The notes: generated from the letters alone by a model not told the origin. A DNA stretch of 64,000 nucleotides from Paenibacillus sp. Soil787 (GCF_001429545.1 NZ_LMSP01000034.1:342690-406689), one strand, 5' to 3'. Counted from the stretch's first letter, positions 33,380 to 43,835 are shown. A program made the numbers and translations.

Positions 33380-34100
33380 TGTTAACCCATACGTTTCGAG
33401 CAGGGGGAGAGAGGGATGTGGGGTTCCAACATTTCTTGAAATCGTGTTTTTTTAAATTTATTTAGCGGTTATAACACGATTTCAAATACGGACACCACAA
33501 AGCGCCGCTTTTCCACCCCCTTTTTGTTCTACTTTGTGCTGCCTTCTACTTTTTCTACCTTGCTGCGGTGGAGCGAACTTCTCTTTGCTACCAGTCGCTC
33601 GGATTGATTCCAATTCGTCATCTTCTCGTCTGTAAAGATGAAATAGGGGCTGTCGATTAATTGTGGACAGTTTTAACGTGAACGGACACATGCAGAGAAT
33701 GTATATGATTTTTCGGATACATATACAGAATCAGGGCTCAAATCACGTTTTATATATGAAATTTCGAATAGAATCGACTGATTCTTTGTGTGTGCCGCTC
33801 ATTATGTATGATTCTTCGCATACATTTTGTGGTCTCCCGCAGAATTTCCGAAGTTATGAACAGTTAATCGACAGGCTCAAAAATATCGTTACAGACACGA
33901 TTCCACTTCCCCTCGCATCTGTAACGATGAAAAATATCTTTACAGCTTGTGCATTGGCTGTGCGCGCTTTGCAACAATATGAATCTGATTTGGCTACATC
34001 CACTACCATTGGAAAATGTACAGTTCTAAGGGACGGTAGCTGAAAAGAAGAGTTCATCTGTACGTTTTCCAGTACTCTCATGCCTCAGAAAACTTATACT
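33380..34100. other. Non-coding, repeat-rich intergenic region
   Basis: I see no supportable gene. The first 50 bases (CGTGTTAACCCATACGTTTC, then a GAGCAGGGGGAG part) match a dispersed repeat again found at 63480-63530. Farther on are imperfect palindromes with a TATATGA...TTTCG...ATA pattern (33705, 33757, 33806) and an inverted pair ATCGTTACAGA/TCTGTAACGAT (33889, 33919). A 126-codon frame at 33663-34043 has no ribosome-binding site and an unnatural composition. Confidence 0.6.
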
Positions 34101-34107
34101 TTCAAAA

Positions 34108-34145
34108 AAGAAGCCCATGAATCATAAATTCACGGGCTTCTTTTC
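34108..34145 (-). terminator. Terminator of the SLH protein gene
   Basis: AAGAAGCCC-A-TGAAT pairs with ATTCA-C-GGGCTTCTT (one mismatch); T tracts on both strands. Confidence 0.85.
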
Positions 34146-34150
34146 GCATA

Positions 34151-36196
34151 TTATTTGATTGTAATGTTGGTTACGAGCCTATTAACACCATTTAGCTGTA
34201 TAAGATTCCCTTCCTTAAATAAGGCCAAGTTGCCGGAAAGCGTGACACCAGAGGATACCTGATAGATCGTTGTTTGTTCCCTGCCACTAATGGTTTGCGT
34301 GATAGAAATCGTTGCAAGTTCACCTTGGGCATTGAGGGTAGTTCCTTTTAATTTTCCTAAAAGCTCAAATGGTAGATTCGCATCAATCATTTTGGTGACT
34401 TCAATATAAATGACTTTATTATCCGAAGTGCGAATATCGACTTCATCGCCTACTTTTAAATCAACAGCTCTGACCTTCACGCCATTGCGATAGACAACGA
34501 CATCCGGATGAAGTGTGAATGCAGTTGTAACTCCCGACTTCGTAAGCTTCAGCTCATTATTGCTCACCACGGAACTTACTGTACCGTTGTTTGTAATAGG
34601 TTGAACCATTTTGGTCACTTCAATATAAATGACTTTATTTTCGGAAGTGCGAATATTGACCTCGTCACCAACTTTCAGATCGGAAGGATTGACTTTCAAC
34701 CCATTGCGATAGACGATAACATCCGAGTGAAGTATTAATTCAAATGTAACACCTGACTTCTGAAGCTTAAGTACGTTATTACTAACGACTGCGCTGACTT
34801 TACCGCTATTCGTAATGGCTTGTGCCGTTTGTGTTACTTCAATGAAAATAACTTTATTGTCGGATGTGCGAACATTCACCTCATCGCCAACCAGCAGGGA
34901 GGAAGCATTGACTTTCACGCCATTCCGATAAATCACCACATCTGGATGCAGGGTGTATGAAGTGGTAACTCCGGATTTCGTAAGCTTCAGTATATTGTTA
35001 CTAACAGTCGCGCTAACTGTCCCGCTGCTTGAAATAGGTACAATCGATTTGGTGACTTCGATGTAGATGACTTTATTATCCGAGGTGCGAATGTTAATTT
35101 CATCACCAACTTTTAGGTCATACGCACTCACTTTAATGCCGTTTCGGTAAACGACAACATCCGGATGTAGAGGTAGTGTGGAGGTAGCTCCAGCCTTCGT
35201 TAACGTTAATGTATTATTCGTAACTGCTGCACTTACAGTGCCGCTGTAGATTATCGATTGCACGGCATTGGTCACTTCGATGAATACAATTTGACTATTA
35301 AATGTGCGTACTTTCACTACGTCCCCTACCTGCAAAGCAGAAGCGTTTACTTTGGCTCCGTTCCGATAAATGAAAACGTCTGGATGCAGCGGATAGGTAG
35401 ATGTTGTACCTGAACTCGTGATACTGAGTGTGTTGTTGGTAACAACCCTGCTTACCGTTCCATTCAGCGTGTTATTCCCTTGGTCTGGCAGTTGACCGCC
35501 CGTACGATCGAGCAAAGCTGCAAGCTGAGCCCGTGTTACCGGTTGATTAGGCCTAAACGTGTTATCTTCGAACCCATCAATCAAACCTTTCTCGATGGCA
35601 ACAGCTACATAACCCACAGCGCCTGCAGGAATTTGTTTCGCATCTTTGAATGGCAGCGTTGTGTTCATTTTCGCTTTCGCCTGAGCATCCAGCTTCAACG
35701 CTTTGACTAAAAGTGTCGTCGCCCAGAGGCGGTCACCTTCCTTTTGAGGCTGAACCATATCGTCATTTTCCGAAAATAAATCATTTTCTAAAGCTACAGC
35801 TACATAACCGACAGCCCAAGAAGGAACTTTATCCGCATCTTTAAAATTCAAATGAGTGCTCATTTCTGCTGCTGATTCCGCTTGGCTGCGAAGTCCCATC
35901 AAACGAACGGCAGCTGTAATCGCTTCAATGCGTGAAACCGTATTGTGCGGTTTAAAGGTACCATCCTCATAGCCTTCAAACACACGCTTCGATGCTAAGC
36001 TCGCAATATAGCGTATCGCCCATTCTGCCGATTGCAAATCGTCAAAGGTGAGATGTATCTCAACCTTACTATCCTCTTTTTTGCTGCCATTCTCTTTGGC
36101 TAGGACGGCTGTGCCGCTTCCCATGATCATAACGAAAGCAAGTCCTGTCGCGATTACTTTTTTGAACGTCACGCTTAACACACTCTCCTTCTTCAT
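34151..36196 (-). CDS. S-layer-homology domain protein with five tandem beta-type repeats
   Basis: A 681-residue exported protein. The signal peptide ends near residue 34 (TAVLAK). Three SLH domains follow (about 51-110, 117-175, 182-235), which bind pyruvylated cell-wall polymer. From 245 to about 610 there are five copies of a 73-residue repeat with the pattern GTVS-VV-NN-L-L-KSG, LHPDVVVYRNG and VGDEVNIRTSDNKVIYIEVT; the last 70 residues form a related cap. ATG 36196 lacks a ribosome-binding site, but AAGGAG lies inside the first codons, so an internal GTG (such as codon 9) may be the true start. It is a surface protein of unknown binding role. Confidence 0.88.
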   Translation of the reverse strand: MKKESVLSVTFKKVIATGLAFVMIMGSGTAVLAKENGSKKEDSKVEIHLTFDDLQSAEWAIRYIASLASKRVFEGYEDGTFKPHNTVSRIEAITAAVRLMGLRSQAESAAEMSTHLNFKDADKVPSWAVGYVAVALENDLFSENDDMVQPQKEGDRLWATTLLVKALKLDAQAKAKMNTTLPFKDAKQIPAGAVGYVAVAIEKGLIDGFEDNTFRPNQPVTRAQLAALLDRTGGQLPDQGNNTLNGTVSRVVTNNTLSITSSGTTSTYPLHPDVFIYRNGAKVNASALQVGDVVKVRTFNSQIVFIEVTNAVQSIIYSGTVSAAVTNNTLTLTKAGATSTLPLHPDVVVYRNGIKVSAYDLKVGDEINIRTSDNKVIYIEVTKSIVPISSSGTVSATVSNNILKLTKSGVTTSYTLHPDVVIYRNGVKVNASSLLVGDEVNVRTSDNKVIFIEVTQTAQAITNSGKVSAVVSNNVLKLQKSGVTFELILHSDVIVYRNGLKVNPSDLKVGDEVNIRTSENKVIYIEVTKMVQPITNNGTVSSVVSNNELKLTKSGVTTAFTLHPDVVVYRNGVKVRAVDLKVGDEVDIRTSDNKVIYIEVTKMIDANLPFELLGKLKGTTLNAQGELATISITQTISGREQTTIYQVSSGVTLSGNLALFKEGNLIQLNGVNRLVTNITIK

Positions 36197-36199
36197 TTG

Positions 36200-36943
36200 A
36201 ATTCCACATGTATCAGAAGAATTCGTTTGATTGGTTATTTTTAGGAGGGTATCCTTTTATTTTCCATGGGTAAATTTTCTCCATGACCTAAGCAATTTGA
36301 TCCATTTCCTGGTAAAACAGCCGTAATTAACGATAATATAAGATCATATACCTGTAATTGACTAGTTGCTAAGACGTTGATCATATCATCTGGAATTCTC
36401 CAGTTAATTCCGAGCAGTATTTTCTTCGGAATCACAAAAAAGGTTGTTACTGCAGTAGGTTTTCCATCAAAAAAGTGCTTTTAATGGAAAGAGCCAGATC
36501 CGGTGGCAAATTTTTTCCGTTTAAATATGTTTAACGGACACCAAAGACCTTATTTGCTGATTAACCACTGTTTCTCGATTCTTACGGACACAGTGGACCT
36601 TATTTCATGAAAATCCATCCAATTGGACGCAACTACGGGCAAATAAGCGCTACTGTGTCCGTTAGAAAGCGATTTACTCCTGAAATTCACGAATAAAGGT
36701 TTCTGTGTCCGTTAGGATGAAGCACTAAGCATCTCAAGAACTAGAATACCCATTCAGATCATGGATACCGAACTTCCAGTGGCTCCTTGCAGGGATATTT
36801 ACAGAAATTCACTTCAACTGCATAGGTCATGTTTTCTCTTCATTCATCCAATAGCATGCAAGTTTGCTTTAACCAATTTAGCATATGAGCTGTAAATAAA
36901 CTGTCATATTCTGTACCGCTGGCGATGACCCTCACAATATGCT
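36200..36943. other. Intergenic region with GGACAC palindromic repeats
   Basis: No supportable gene. GGACACxxxxGACCTTATT appears at about 36536 and 36595, and its inverted form AATAAxx...CTGTGTCCGTTAG at about 36642 and 36693, so the repeats could fold into long stems. A 64-codon frame at 36241-36435 lacks a ribosome-binding site and any family resemblance. Confidence 0.6.
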
Positions 36944-36979
36944 ATGTTGGAAGAAATTGTGAGCAAAGGAGCGAAGGTA

Positions 36980-39900
36980 ATGACGGAAATTGCGCTGGAT
37001 CTATCTCATTTTCATCCCGTTCTAAGGGCTTGGTTTGCTTCTCGTTTCGGTGAACCTACAGATGTTCAGAAGCAGGCGTGGAAACAAATACGTTCCGGCA
37101 CGCACACGCTCATCTCTTCCCCAACAGGCTCAGGTAAAACTCTGGCAGCTTTATTGCCTTGTTTGGACGGAGTTATCAAAAAGAAGCAGGCTCACGAAGA
37201 TTACACAGCCGGTGTTCGCGTGCTTGTCGTGACACCGCTCAAAGCGCTGAATAACGATATTCATGATCATTTGATTCATTTTATGGCAGAAATTGAGGAG
37301 ACCGCTTCCTCTTTCGAAAAGGAAAAGGAAAAGGAAACCGCCTGGAGGGGACTCACGATTGGGGTTCGTACCGGCGATACCAAACAAAGCACTCGGGCAT
37401 CGATGCTGAAGCAGCCGCCAGATCTGCTGGTGACCACGCCAGAATCGTTATATTTGCTGCTTACTTCCCCGCGGGCGAGAGAAATGCTAAAGAGCGTGGA
37501 ACAGATCGTCGTCGACGAAATCCACGATCTGGCAGCGGACAAGCGCGGTATGCACTTATCGCTCACGCTGGAACGGCTGAACGCGTGGTGCGGGCGATCC
37601 GTCCAGCGGATCGGCGTGTCTGCCACGCAAAAGCCTATCGAGCGGGTCGCTCGTTATCTTGGCGGCTGGGAAGCTGACCAGCCGCGGCATGTAGCTATTA
37701 TCGAGAGCAAAGCCGAGAAGCAGTACGCCATTCAGGTGACGATGCCGGAACCTGCGCGGGCTGGAGCTGATAAAGAGGCGATATGGACGCCTCTTGTCGA
37801 GCGCCTGCTGCAGCTCATGGAAGGCTGCAGCACCGCGCTTATCTTCGCCAATAGCCGCAGGCTTTGCGAACGCTTGACCTTGCGGCTCAATGACCATGTC
37901 GGTCATGAGATCGCGAGCAGCCACCACGGCAGCGTCGCCCGCGAGAAGCGGCTCGAGGTCGAGCGCTTGCTCAAGGCCGGCGAGCTCCGCTGCCTGATTG
38001 CCACGTCGTCGCTGGAGCTCGGCATCGACGTCGGCCATGTCGATCTGGTGATCCAGATCGACTCGCCTTTCACCGCTGCCGCAGGCATCCAGCGGATCGG
38101 CCGGGCCGGCCACGCCGTCGGCAGCGTCAGCCGCGGCGTGCTGCTTGCGCGCAGCCGCAGTCTGCTGCCGGAGCTGGCCGTGCTCAGCCGGCGGATCGCG
38201 GCGCGCGACATCGAGGCCATCCGCATCCCGCGGGGCAGCCTCGATGTCCTCGCGCAGCAGCTCGTCGCCATGATAGCCATGGGCGACGAGCTGGATGTGC
38301 CGCGCCTAGAGCGCCTGCTCTCGCAGAGCGACTCCTTCCGCGAGCTGCCGCGCGAGCGCTGGCTCGCGATGCTAGAGGTGCTCGCAGGACTGTATCCCTT
38401 CGTGCGTCCGCTCATCGCATGGGATCGTGAAACCGGCCGCTTAGAACGGTTGGCGGCCACACAGATGGCCGCAATCACCGGTGCGGGCACAATCCCTCAG
38501 AGCACGGCATATCCCGTGCATCACAATGAAACCGGACTTCACCTCGGTGAGCTGGATGAAGAATTCATCCACGAATCATCTGTCGGCGACGTGTTTCAAC
38601 TGGGTACAGCTTCGTGGCGTATCGTTCGCAAGCGTCCCGAGCGTATCTATGTCCAGGAAGCCGAGAACCGTTACAGTGAAGTCCCCTTCTGGCGCGGGGA
38701 AACCGGTGGAAAGTCGTTTGAGCTCGGCGTTCAAACGGGTCAATTATGGCGTGAGCTGCGTGATCGTTTGCAGTCGCTTCCTCATACACAAGCTGATCTC
38801 GACGTTCAAGACTGGCTCATGGATCAATTTCACTTTGATTCGGAGGCGAGCCATGCTCTCATTGGAATCGTTCGCAATCAAATCGCTGTAAATACAGTTC
38901 CAACAGATACAACGGTTGTCATAGAAACCTTTGCTGATGAAAACAATCAAACACATTATATTTTGCACAGCCTATTCGGTCGCAAGCTGAACCGTACTTG
39001 GTTAATGGCTATCGATAGGCATCTCAAACAAAAAGGTCAAACCGCCCTTTATACGAATGCGAAAGATAACGGCATTGAGCTTATTTTTCCTAGCTTTCAA
39101 GAGTCGATTTTGCATGCCATCATGTCCATCTCTTCTATAGAAGCGGAACAGTTCATCATTGAAGCTGTAGCCGAATCTGGGATGTTTGGTGCAGCTTTCC
39201 AACGGCTGGCGGAAACGTCCTTGCTTCTTTCCCGCAGCTTTACACGTATCCCCGCTTGGATTAAACGAATGCGTGGACAAGAACTCATGAAGGAAGCTCT
39301 GCCCTTCAAAGAACGGTTTCCCTTGTTTCAGGAAGCTATGCGAGAATGCCTGGAAGAGCATGTCGATATTCAGCATCTTCAGGGCATCTTAGAAGCTATT
39401 CATACAGGAAATATTCAATTTGCCGTTCATCGCAACCATTTCCCGTCGCCGCTCGCTGGGCAGTTCAAGTTCGATTACGTGTCTCAGAAATTATATGAAT
39501 CCGATGCATTAACGCAGGATTTACAGGTTGAATTACTTGGCTTTAGCCGTCAAATGGCAGCCGATATTTTCGGATCTGAGGCGATCCGCAGCGCCGTTAG
39601 TCCTCAAGTCATCGAGGCAGAGGAACATAAACTCGCACTGACGGATGAACCTTTAGCCTCTTCTCAAGAGGTGTTTCGTTATTTGAAAGAACGCGGCGAT
39701 TCCTCTTTGGCCGAACTCATTAAGGCTAGTTCAGCATCCCATACAATCGTTATAGCATGGATCAATGTTCTTCTTGAGCAAGGCAAGACAGCAACAGCCT
39801 CCTTTACGAAAGAGACCCGCTATATCTGCAGTGATGAATTAGAGTTCTATTCTTCACTCTCGGATTCAATGGTTGCCAAATCGTTCGTGTTTCAAAGATT

Positions 39901-41341
39901 TGCCGACGGGAAGCTCTCTTTCACAACGGCAGAACTGGCAGCTCGGTTTGAGGTAGAACTTGCAATCGCAGCAGACTGGGTTCAGAACGCTGTTCAAAAT
40001 GGTACATTATCGGTTGCACCCTTTGCCGATCCAGCAATCGAAGAGCTGTGGACGAGCAGCAAGGTAGCTTCACGATTAATTCGTTTGTCCCTTCAGTCCT
40101 ATCGACGTGGCGGCGAGGCCGTATCCCCATTCACCTATATGACGCATATGCCGCTTAGGCGCAAACTCGTTGATAGAACTGACGTTCCTGGCATGGAGCA
40201 TCTTCGCGAAATGATTGAAGATTTGCAAGGCTTCTTCCTGCCTGTCTCACTTTGGGAGTCTGTCTTATTTCCGACTCGCCAGCTTTCGTATCGCAAACAG
40301 GACCTAGACACCCTATGCTCTTCAGGTCAAATTGTCTGGATAGGCCGCAAAGAGCCGGACGAAAAGGAAGGCCGCATCGCCTTTTTTCTGGCAGAAAGCA
40401 GCTCTCTGTATGAGCCCTGCCTCACTGCAGCCAACCAAAGGCCAGCCTCACACCCTGAGCTCCTTAGCCTTTTGCAGGAAAAAGGGGCGATCTTTCTGAG
40501 CAAACTAGGTATTGAAACCGGGCGAGCTCCATCTTCTTTGTTGGAGGAGTTACTACAATTAGTGTGGGATGGACAGGCCGCTAACGACCAATTCGCTCCG
40601 CTGCGATTACATGCCGCAGGAGCTTCTAAGAAACCGGATAAATTCCAGTCAGGACTTGGTCGTTGGTACCCTCTCGATTCGCTGCTTAGCCCTGCCTTCG
40701 ATAAACAATCGTCCGCCATGCAGTGGACGCATCATCTGCTGGAGCGTTTTGGCATCATCACCAAAGATCTCGTCGCTGCTCTGTGTCCGTTCCCATGGGA
40801 AGCCATTCAGACAGCACTCCGTCAGTTGGAAGAGTGGGGTCTTGTTGTCCGCGGGCTATTCATTACCGATTTACATGCTCTGCAATTCGCATCCAAAGAA
40901 TTTATCACTCTCCTGTACCAACAAACAGATAACGCTTCTGCGGTTCAACATAAATTCACGCTATTAAGTGCTGTTGATCCGGCAAATCCCTTTGGACTCA
41001 TTGTCCCATGGCCTGAGGTTTCGAACATTTCATTTTCACGCAAAAGCGGCAATTACTTAGCCCTCAAAGGCAGTGAGTGGTTATATTGGATCGAAAATAA
41101 TGGCAAACGGATTTATCATATCGCACCTAAGGCGAACCAAAACGACGATCAGACGACCGTTGTCAACGAGTTAAAAAGTATGTTTCGCCAGTTCCTTAAG
41201 CAACATCAACTACGTAAAATCGTTATCGAAACCTGGAACGGTGTGCGTATCACAGAAGCGCCCGAACAGGAATATTTAAAGCTTCTAGGCGCAGAAAAAG
41301 ACCGCGCCAACTTAGTTCTTTGGCCAAGCCAACTAAGCTGA
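36980..41341 (+). CDS. lhr: Lhr-type large ATP-dependent DNA helicase
   Basis: A 1453-residue superfamily 2 helicase. ATG 36980 (MTEIALDLSHFHPVL) has AAAGGAG 8 bases upstream; a 12-codon longer frame exists. The first half has Q motif, Walker A SPTGSGKT, DEIH box (VVDEIHDLAADKRG), SATQ, then domain 2 with SSLELGIDVG and QRIGRAGHAVG; the winged-helix and Lhr-core domains follow. The C-terminal third (about 900-1453) is the extended region seen in long Lhr proteins. Lhr unwinds DNA/RNA in repair. GC rises sharply over 37500-38470. The final codons (LVLWPSQLS) recur as a fragment at 54723-54778. Confidence 0.9.
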   Translation: MTEIALDLSHFHPVLRAWFASRFGEPTDVQKQAWKQIRSGTHTLISSPTGSGKTLAALLPCLDGVIKKKQAHEDYTAGVRVLVVTPLKALNNDIHDHLIHFMAEIEETASSFEKEKEKETAWRGLTIGVRTGDTKQSTRASMLKQPPDLLVTTPESLYLLLTSPRAREMLKSVEQIVVDEIHDLAADKRGMHLSLTLERLNAWCGRSVQRIGVSATQKPIERVARYLGGWEADQPRHVAIIESKAEKQYAIQVTMPEPARAGADKEAIWTPLVERLLQLMEGCSTALIFANSRRLCERLTLRLNDHVGHEIASSHHGSVAREKRLEVERLLKAGELRCLIATSSLELGIDVGHVDLVIQIDSPFTAAAGIQRIGRAGHAVGSVSRGVLLARSRSLLPELAVLSRRIAARDIEAIRIPRGSLDVLAQQLVAMIAMGDELDVPRLERLLSQSDSFRELPRERWLAMLEVLAGLYPFVRPLIAWDRETGRLERLAATQMAAITGAGTIPQSTAYPVHHNETGLHLGELDEEFIHESSVGDVFQLGTASWRIVRKRPERIYVQEAENRYSEVPFWRGETGGKSFELGVQTGQLWRELRDRLQSLPHTQADLDVQDWLMDQFHFDSEASHALIGIVRNQIAVNTVPTDTTVVIETFADENNQTHYILHSLFGRKLNRTWLMAIDRHLKQKGQTALYTNAKDNGIELIFPSFQESILHAIMSISSIEAEQFIIEAVAESGMFGAAFQRLAETSLLLSRSFTRIPAWIKRMRGQELMKEALPFKERFPLFQEAMRECLEEHVDIQHLQGILEAIHTGNIQFAVHRNHFPSPLAGQFKFDYVSQKLYESDALTQDLQVELLGFSRQMAADIFGSEAIRSAVSPQVIEAEEHKLALTDEPLASSQEVFRYLKERGDSSLAELIKASSASHTIVIAWINVLLEQGKTATASFTKETRYICSDELEFYSSLSDSMVAKSFVFQRFADGKLSFTTAELAARFEVELAIAADWVQNAVQNGTLSVAPFADPAIEELWTSSKVASRLIRLSLQSYRRGGEAVSPFTYMTHMPLRRKLVDRTDVPGMEHLREMIEDLQGFFLPVSLWESVLFPTRQLSYRKQDLDTLCSSGQIVWIGRKEPDEKEGRIAFFLAESSSLYEPCLTAANQRPASHPELLSLLQEKGAIFLSKLGIETGRAPSSLLEELLQLVWDGQAANDQFAPLRLHAAGASKKPDKFQSGLGRWYPLDSLLSPAFDKQSSAMQWTHHLLERFGIITKDLVAALCPFPWEAIQTALRQLEEWGLVVRGLFITDLHALQFASKEFITLLYQQTDNASAVQHKFTLLSAVDPANPFGLIVPWPEVSNISFSRKSGNYLALKGSEWLYWIENNGKRIYHIAPKANQNDDQTTVVNELKSMFRQFLKQHQLRKIVIETWNGVRITEAPEQEYLKLLGAEKDRANLVLWPSQLS

Positions 41342-41350
41342 GTGCGGTCT
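41295..41350. repeat. Direct repeat copy A at the end of lhr
   Basis: A 56-bp sequence matching 54723-54778 at 50 of 56 positions; the last 25 bases, including AAGCCAACTAAGCTGAGTGC, are identical. It covers the last lhr codons and stop and can fold into a long hairpin (AGACCGC/GCGGTCT outer stem). Confidence 0.9.
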
Positions 41351-41482
41351 GCACGCTAACATTCTAATTCTCGATTGACTATTCACATGGTATTATATAG
41401 AGGAACCTTTTAGAGGGTGGAGTAGTTACTAATGCAATTTTCCATACAGGTTTAAAAAGAAGAAACCAGGGGGAATTAAATC

Positions 41483-43783
41483 GTGTTCAGAAGTAAGCGC
41501 TTCCGAGACAATTGGATTTTAATTCTGATCATCACCAGTATTCCCGGACTTATCTTCGGCGGCGTGATTTATTGGCTTGGCGGTGAGCGTCTTGAGAACG
41601 AGCTGCTTCAGATGCATAATAAACAGATTCAGCTGAGAGCAGCCAATATTGATGAGCAGTTCACTTACTTGGAGACGTCGGTCATGCATTGGTCATTCGA
41701 TCCAAATCTCAGTTACCCATTGGCGAGTTTAAGTCTATCGCGCGATTTCGAGATTGCTCGTGACATCACACAAACGCTAGCCAATATGAAAGGTGCCAAT
41801 CCACTGGTTAAAGAAGCAGAACTGTTCTTGGAAGGGCCTGCCCCCGTGCGATTTCATCCGCAATACGAGGCATTAACGGATGCAGCGCAGATCGATGGAT
41901 ACAGGAAGCTGCTCTCGCATGATAAGAACGTGTTCTGGTCGCAGCATACGTCCGAATCAGGTTCCCCGAGTGATAATTCATTATCTTTTATGATAAAAAT
42001 ACCTGAAACCCAAGATAACCCTTTCGGTGTCATTGCGGTTCGGATGGACACGACGAAGATCGCTAGACTGCTGCAAACATTAGCTCCTTATGACGACGGG
42101 AGTACGTTCCTGTTGGAGGAAAATGGCGATCAACTGCTGTCTAGCTCAGGGAAGGTGCCGGCATCACAGCTTGATGAAGCTATCAAAAGTGAGGTTCTTG
42201 CCGGCAAGACCAAATCAGGCTCATTCCTATTCGATTGGAACCACACCAGATACACCGTATCCTACGGCACAATGTCACGTATCGGCAGTACCGATTGGAC
42301 GTACGTTTCTGCATCGCCGATCAGTGCGATTACTAAACCTGTCGTATTTATTTCTCAACTGATTTTGACGTTAAGCATCGCGATGCTGCTGCTCGCGTTC
42401 ATTTTATCTTGGGTGGCTTCGCGACGTATTTATTCGCCTATTGCCCAGTTAGTCAGCTTGCTGGCGGGAAATACGTCTTTAGCGGCGCTCAGGAAAGAAC
42501 AAAATGATGATTTTAAGATCATTGAGAAAGAATGGCTGCATCTGACTAGGGAGAGCATGACGCTTCAGAATAAGCTGGAGCAGCAGCTTCCACACCTTAA
42601 GGAGGGCTTCCTGCTTCAGCTTGTCCAAGGGTATCTCTATTCCTACTCCGAGCAAGCTCTCCTTGAGCGGATGCGAAATTTCGGCTGGTCTGTGGACAAT
42701 CGTCAATACGCCGTATTGTACATCCAATTGAGCGGATTTGAAAACTTAAAAGGACGATTCTCGTCTGGCGATGAAGGTCTCGTTACTTTCGTTGCTGCTA
42801 ATATAACGAAGGAGCTCGCATCGAGCCATTTTGAGCAAGCAGAAGTTATCAATTTCCACGATTTCACTGTCGGTCTCTTCATCATCGTTTCGGAAGAATC
42901 CGAGCAGAAGAATGCAATCAGAACCTATTGTCAAGAACTGACGCAGGGAATTCATCACGTGCTTAACATGTACGTATCGGTCACGATCGGCAGTCTTGCT
43001 TTGTCCGTCGTTCATGTGCCCTCCCGATTCGAGGAAGTAATGCAGGCATCAAGCAGACGCCGATTCGAAAGCCGGAACCAAATTATCGACTTGGAATTTC
43101 TAGATGAGTACGATAAAGAGAAGCATGAGATTCATTATCCTTTCGCGCTCGAACGAGAAATCATTCAAGCGATTCGAACGGGCCAGATCGAAGAAGCAAA
43201 ACAGCTCATCCAGGCTTTCTTGGATGAACTGCTCGAACGCGGAGCCAAGGTGATTGACATTCAGCAAGGAATGCTCCAATTGCTCGGCAGCATCCTGCAT
43301 GCCATTCGGCTTACGGGTATGGATCCAAACCGCATTTTCAAATCGGCAAATTTATACGAGCAATTGATGCAGTTCGGTGAGCCTCAGAAAATGATCGCTT
43401 GGTTCCACGACAAAGTAGTGAGACCCTTCATGCAGGAACTGGAGTCACGTTCCGACGTGGAAGTGAAAAGGACTGTGGAAACTGCCATGATTTACCTGCA
43501 GAACAATTACATGAAGGAAATATCTCTGGACAGCTGCGCCGACTACGCGGGCACGAATACGGTTGCGTTAAGCAAAGCGTTCAAGCAGGTTAGCGGTAAA
43601 AATTTCATTGACTATTTAACCGAGCTGCGCATTGAAAAAGCGAAGGAGCTTTTGCGAGAAACGGATATGAAAATTAATGACATTGCCGAAAAGGCTGGAT
43701 ATCAACCCAGCTATTTTAACCGGATCTTTAAGAAACAAGAAGGCATAACACCTAGCCAATACCGGGAATTCAATCGAAATTAA
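41483..43783 (+). CDS. Membrane-bound AraC-family regulator, YesS-like
   Basis: A 766-residue regulator starting at GTG 41483, with GGGGG 9 bases upstream. A first membrane helix (about 12-32), an extracellular Cache-like sensor domain (about 33-285), a second membrane helix (about 290-312), a cytoplasmic linker with a GGDEF-like remnant fold, and a C-terminal AraC pair of helix-turn-helix motifs (about 665-766; SLDSCADYAGTNTVALSKAF and INDIAEKAGYQPSYFNRIFK). Size and layout match Bacillus YesS (about 760 residues), which controls rhamnogalacturonan genes. It lies just before its likely targets. A terminator follows. Confidence 0.88.
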   Translation: MFRSKRFRDNWILILIITSIPGLIFGGVIYWLGGERLENELLQMHNKQIQLRAANIDEQFTYLETSVMHWSFDPNLSYPLASLSLSRDFEIARDITQTLANMKGANPLVKEAELFLEGPAPVRFHPQYEALTDAAQIDGYRKLLSHDKNVFWSQHTSESGSPSDNSLSFMIKIPETQDNPFGVIAVRMDTTKIARLLQTLAPYDDGSTFLLEENGDQLLSSSGKVPASQLDEAIKSEVLAGKTKSGSFLFDWNHTRYTVSYGTMSRIGSTDWTYVSASPISAITKPVVFISQLILTLSIAMLLLAFILSWVASRRIYSPIAQLVSLLAGNTSLAALRKEQNDDFKIIEKEWLHLTRESMTLQNKLEQQLPHLKEGFLLQLVQGYLYSYSEQALLERMRNFGWSVDNRQYAVLYIQLSGFENLKGRFSSGDEGLVTFVAANITKELASSHFEQAEVINFHDFTVGLFIIVSEESEQKNAIRTYCQELTQGIHHVLNMYVSVTIGSLALSVVHVPSRFEEVMQASSRRRFESRNQIIDLEFLDEYDKEKHEIHYPFALEREIIQAIRTGQIEEAKQLIQAFLDELLERGAKVIDIQQGMLQLLGSILHAIRLTGMDPNRIFKSANLYEQLMQFGEPQKMIAWFHDKVVRPFMQELESRSDVEVKRTVETAMIYLQNNYMKEISLDSCADYAGTNTVALSKAFKQVSGKNFIDYLTELRIEKAKELLRETDMKINDIAEKAGYQPSYFNRIFKKQEGITPSQYREFNRN

Positions 43784-43798
43784 TAGCATCATCTCCCG

Positions 43799-43827
43799 AA
43801 CCGCCCTCAATGGCGGTTTATTTTTTT
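43799..43827 (+). terminator. Terminator of the AraC-family gene
   Basis: AACCGCC/GGCGGTT with a 6-base loop, then TATTTTTTT. Confidence 0.85.
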
Positions 43828-43835
43828 GCAATTGA

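Noticed and set aside
33482..33691. 69-codon leftward frame (KEKFAPPQQGRKSRRQHKVEQ-like)
   Set aside because: Basic, low-complexity product lying in a dispersed intergenic repeat; probably translated repeat, not a gene.
33663..34043. 126-codon rightward frame
   Set aside because: No ribosome-binding site, no recognisable domain, and it runs through palindromic intergenic repeats.
36241..36435. 64-codon leftward frame before the SLH gene
   Set aside because: No ribosome-binding site, no family, and no conserved features.
37556..38490. Long leftward frames opposite the lhr helicase core
   Set aside because: They arise from the high-GC third positions of lhr; their products are Arg/Ser/Ala-rich without motifs or ribosome-binding sites.
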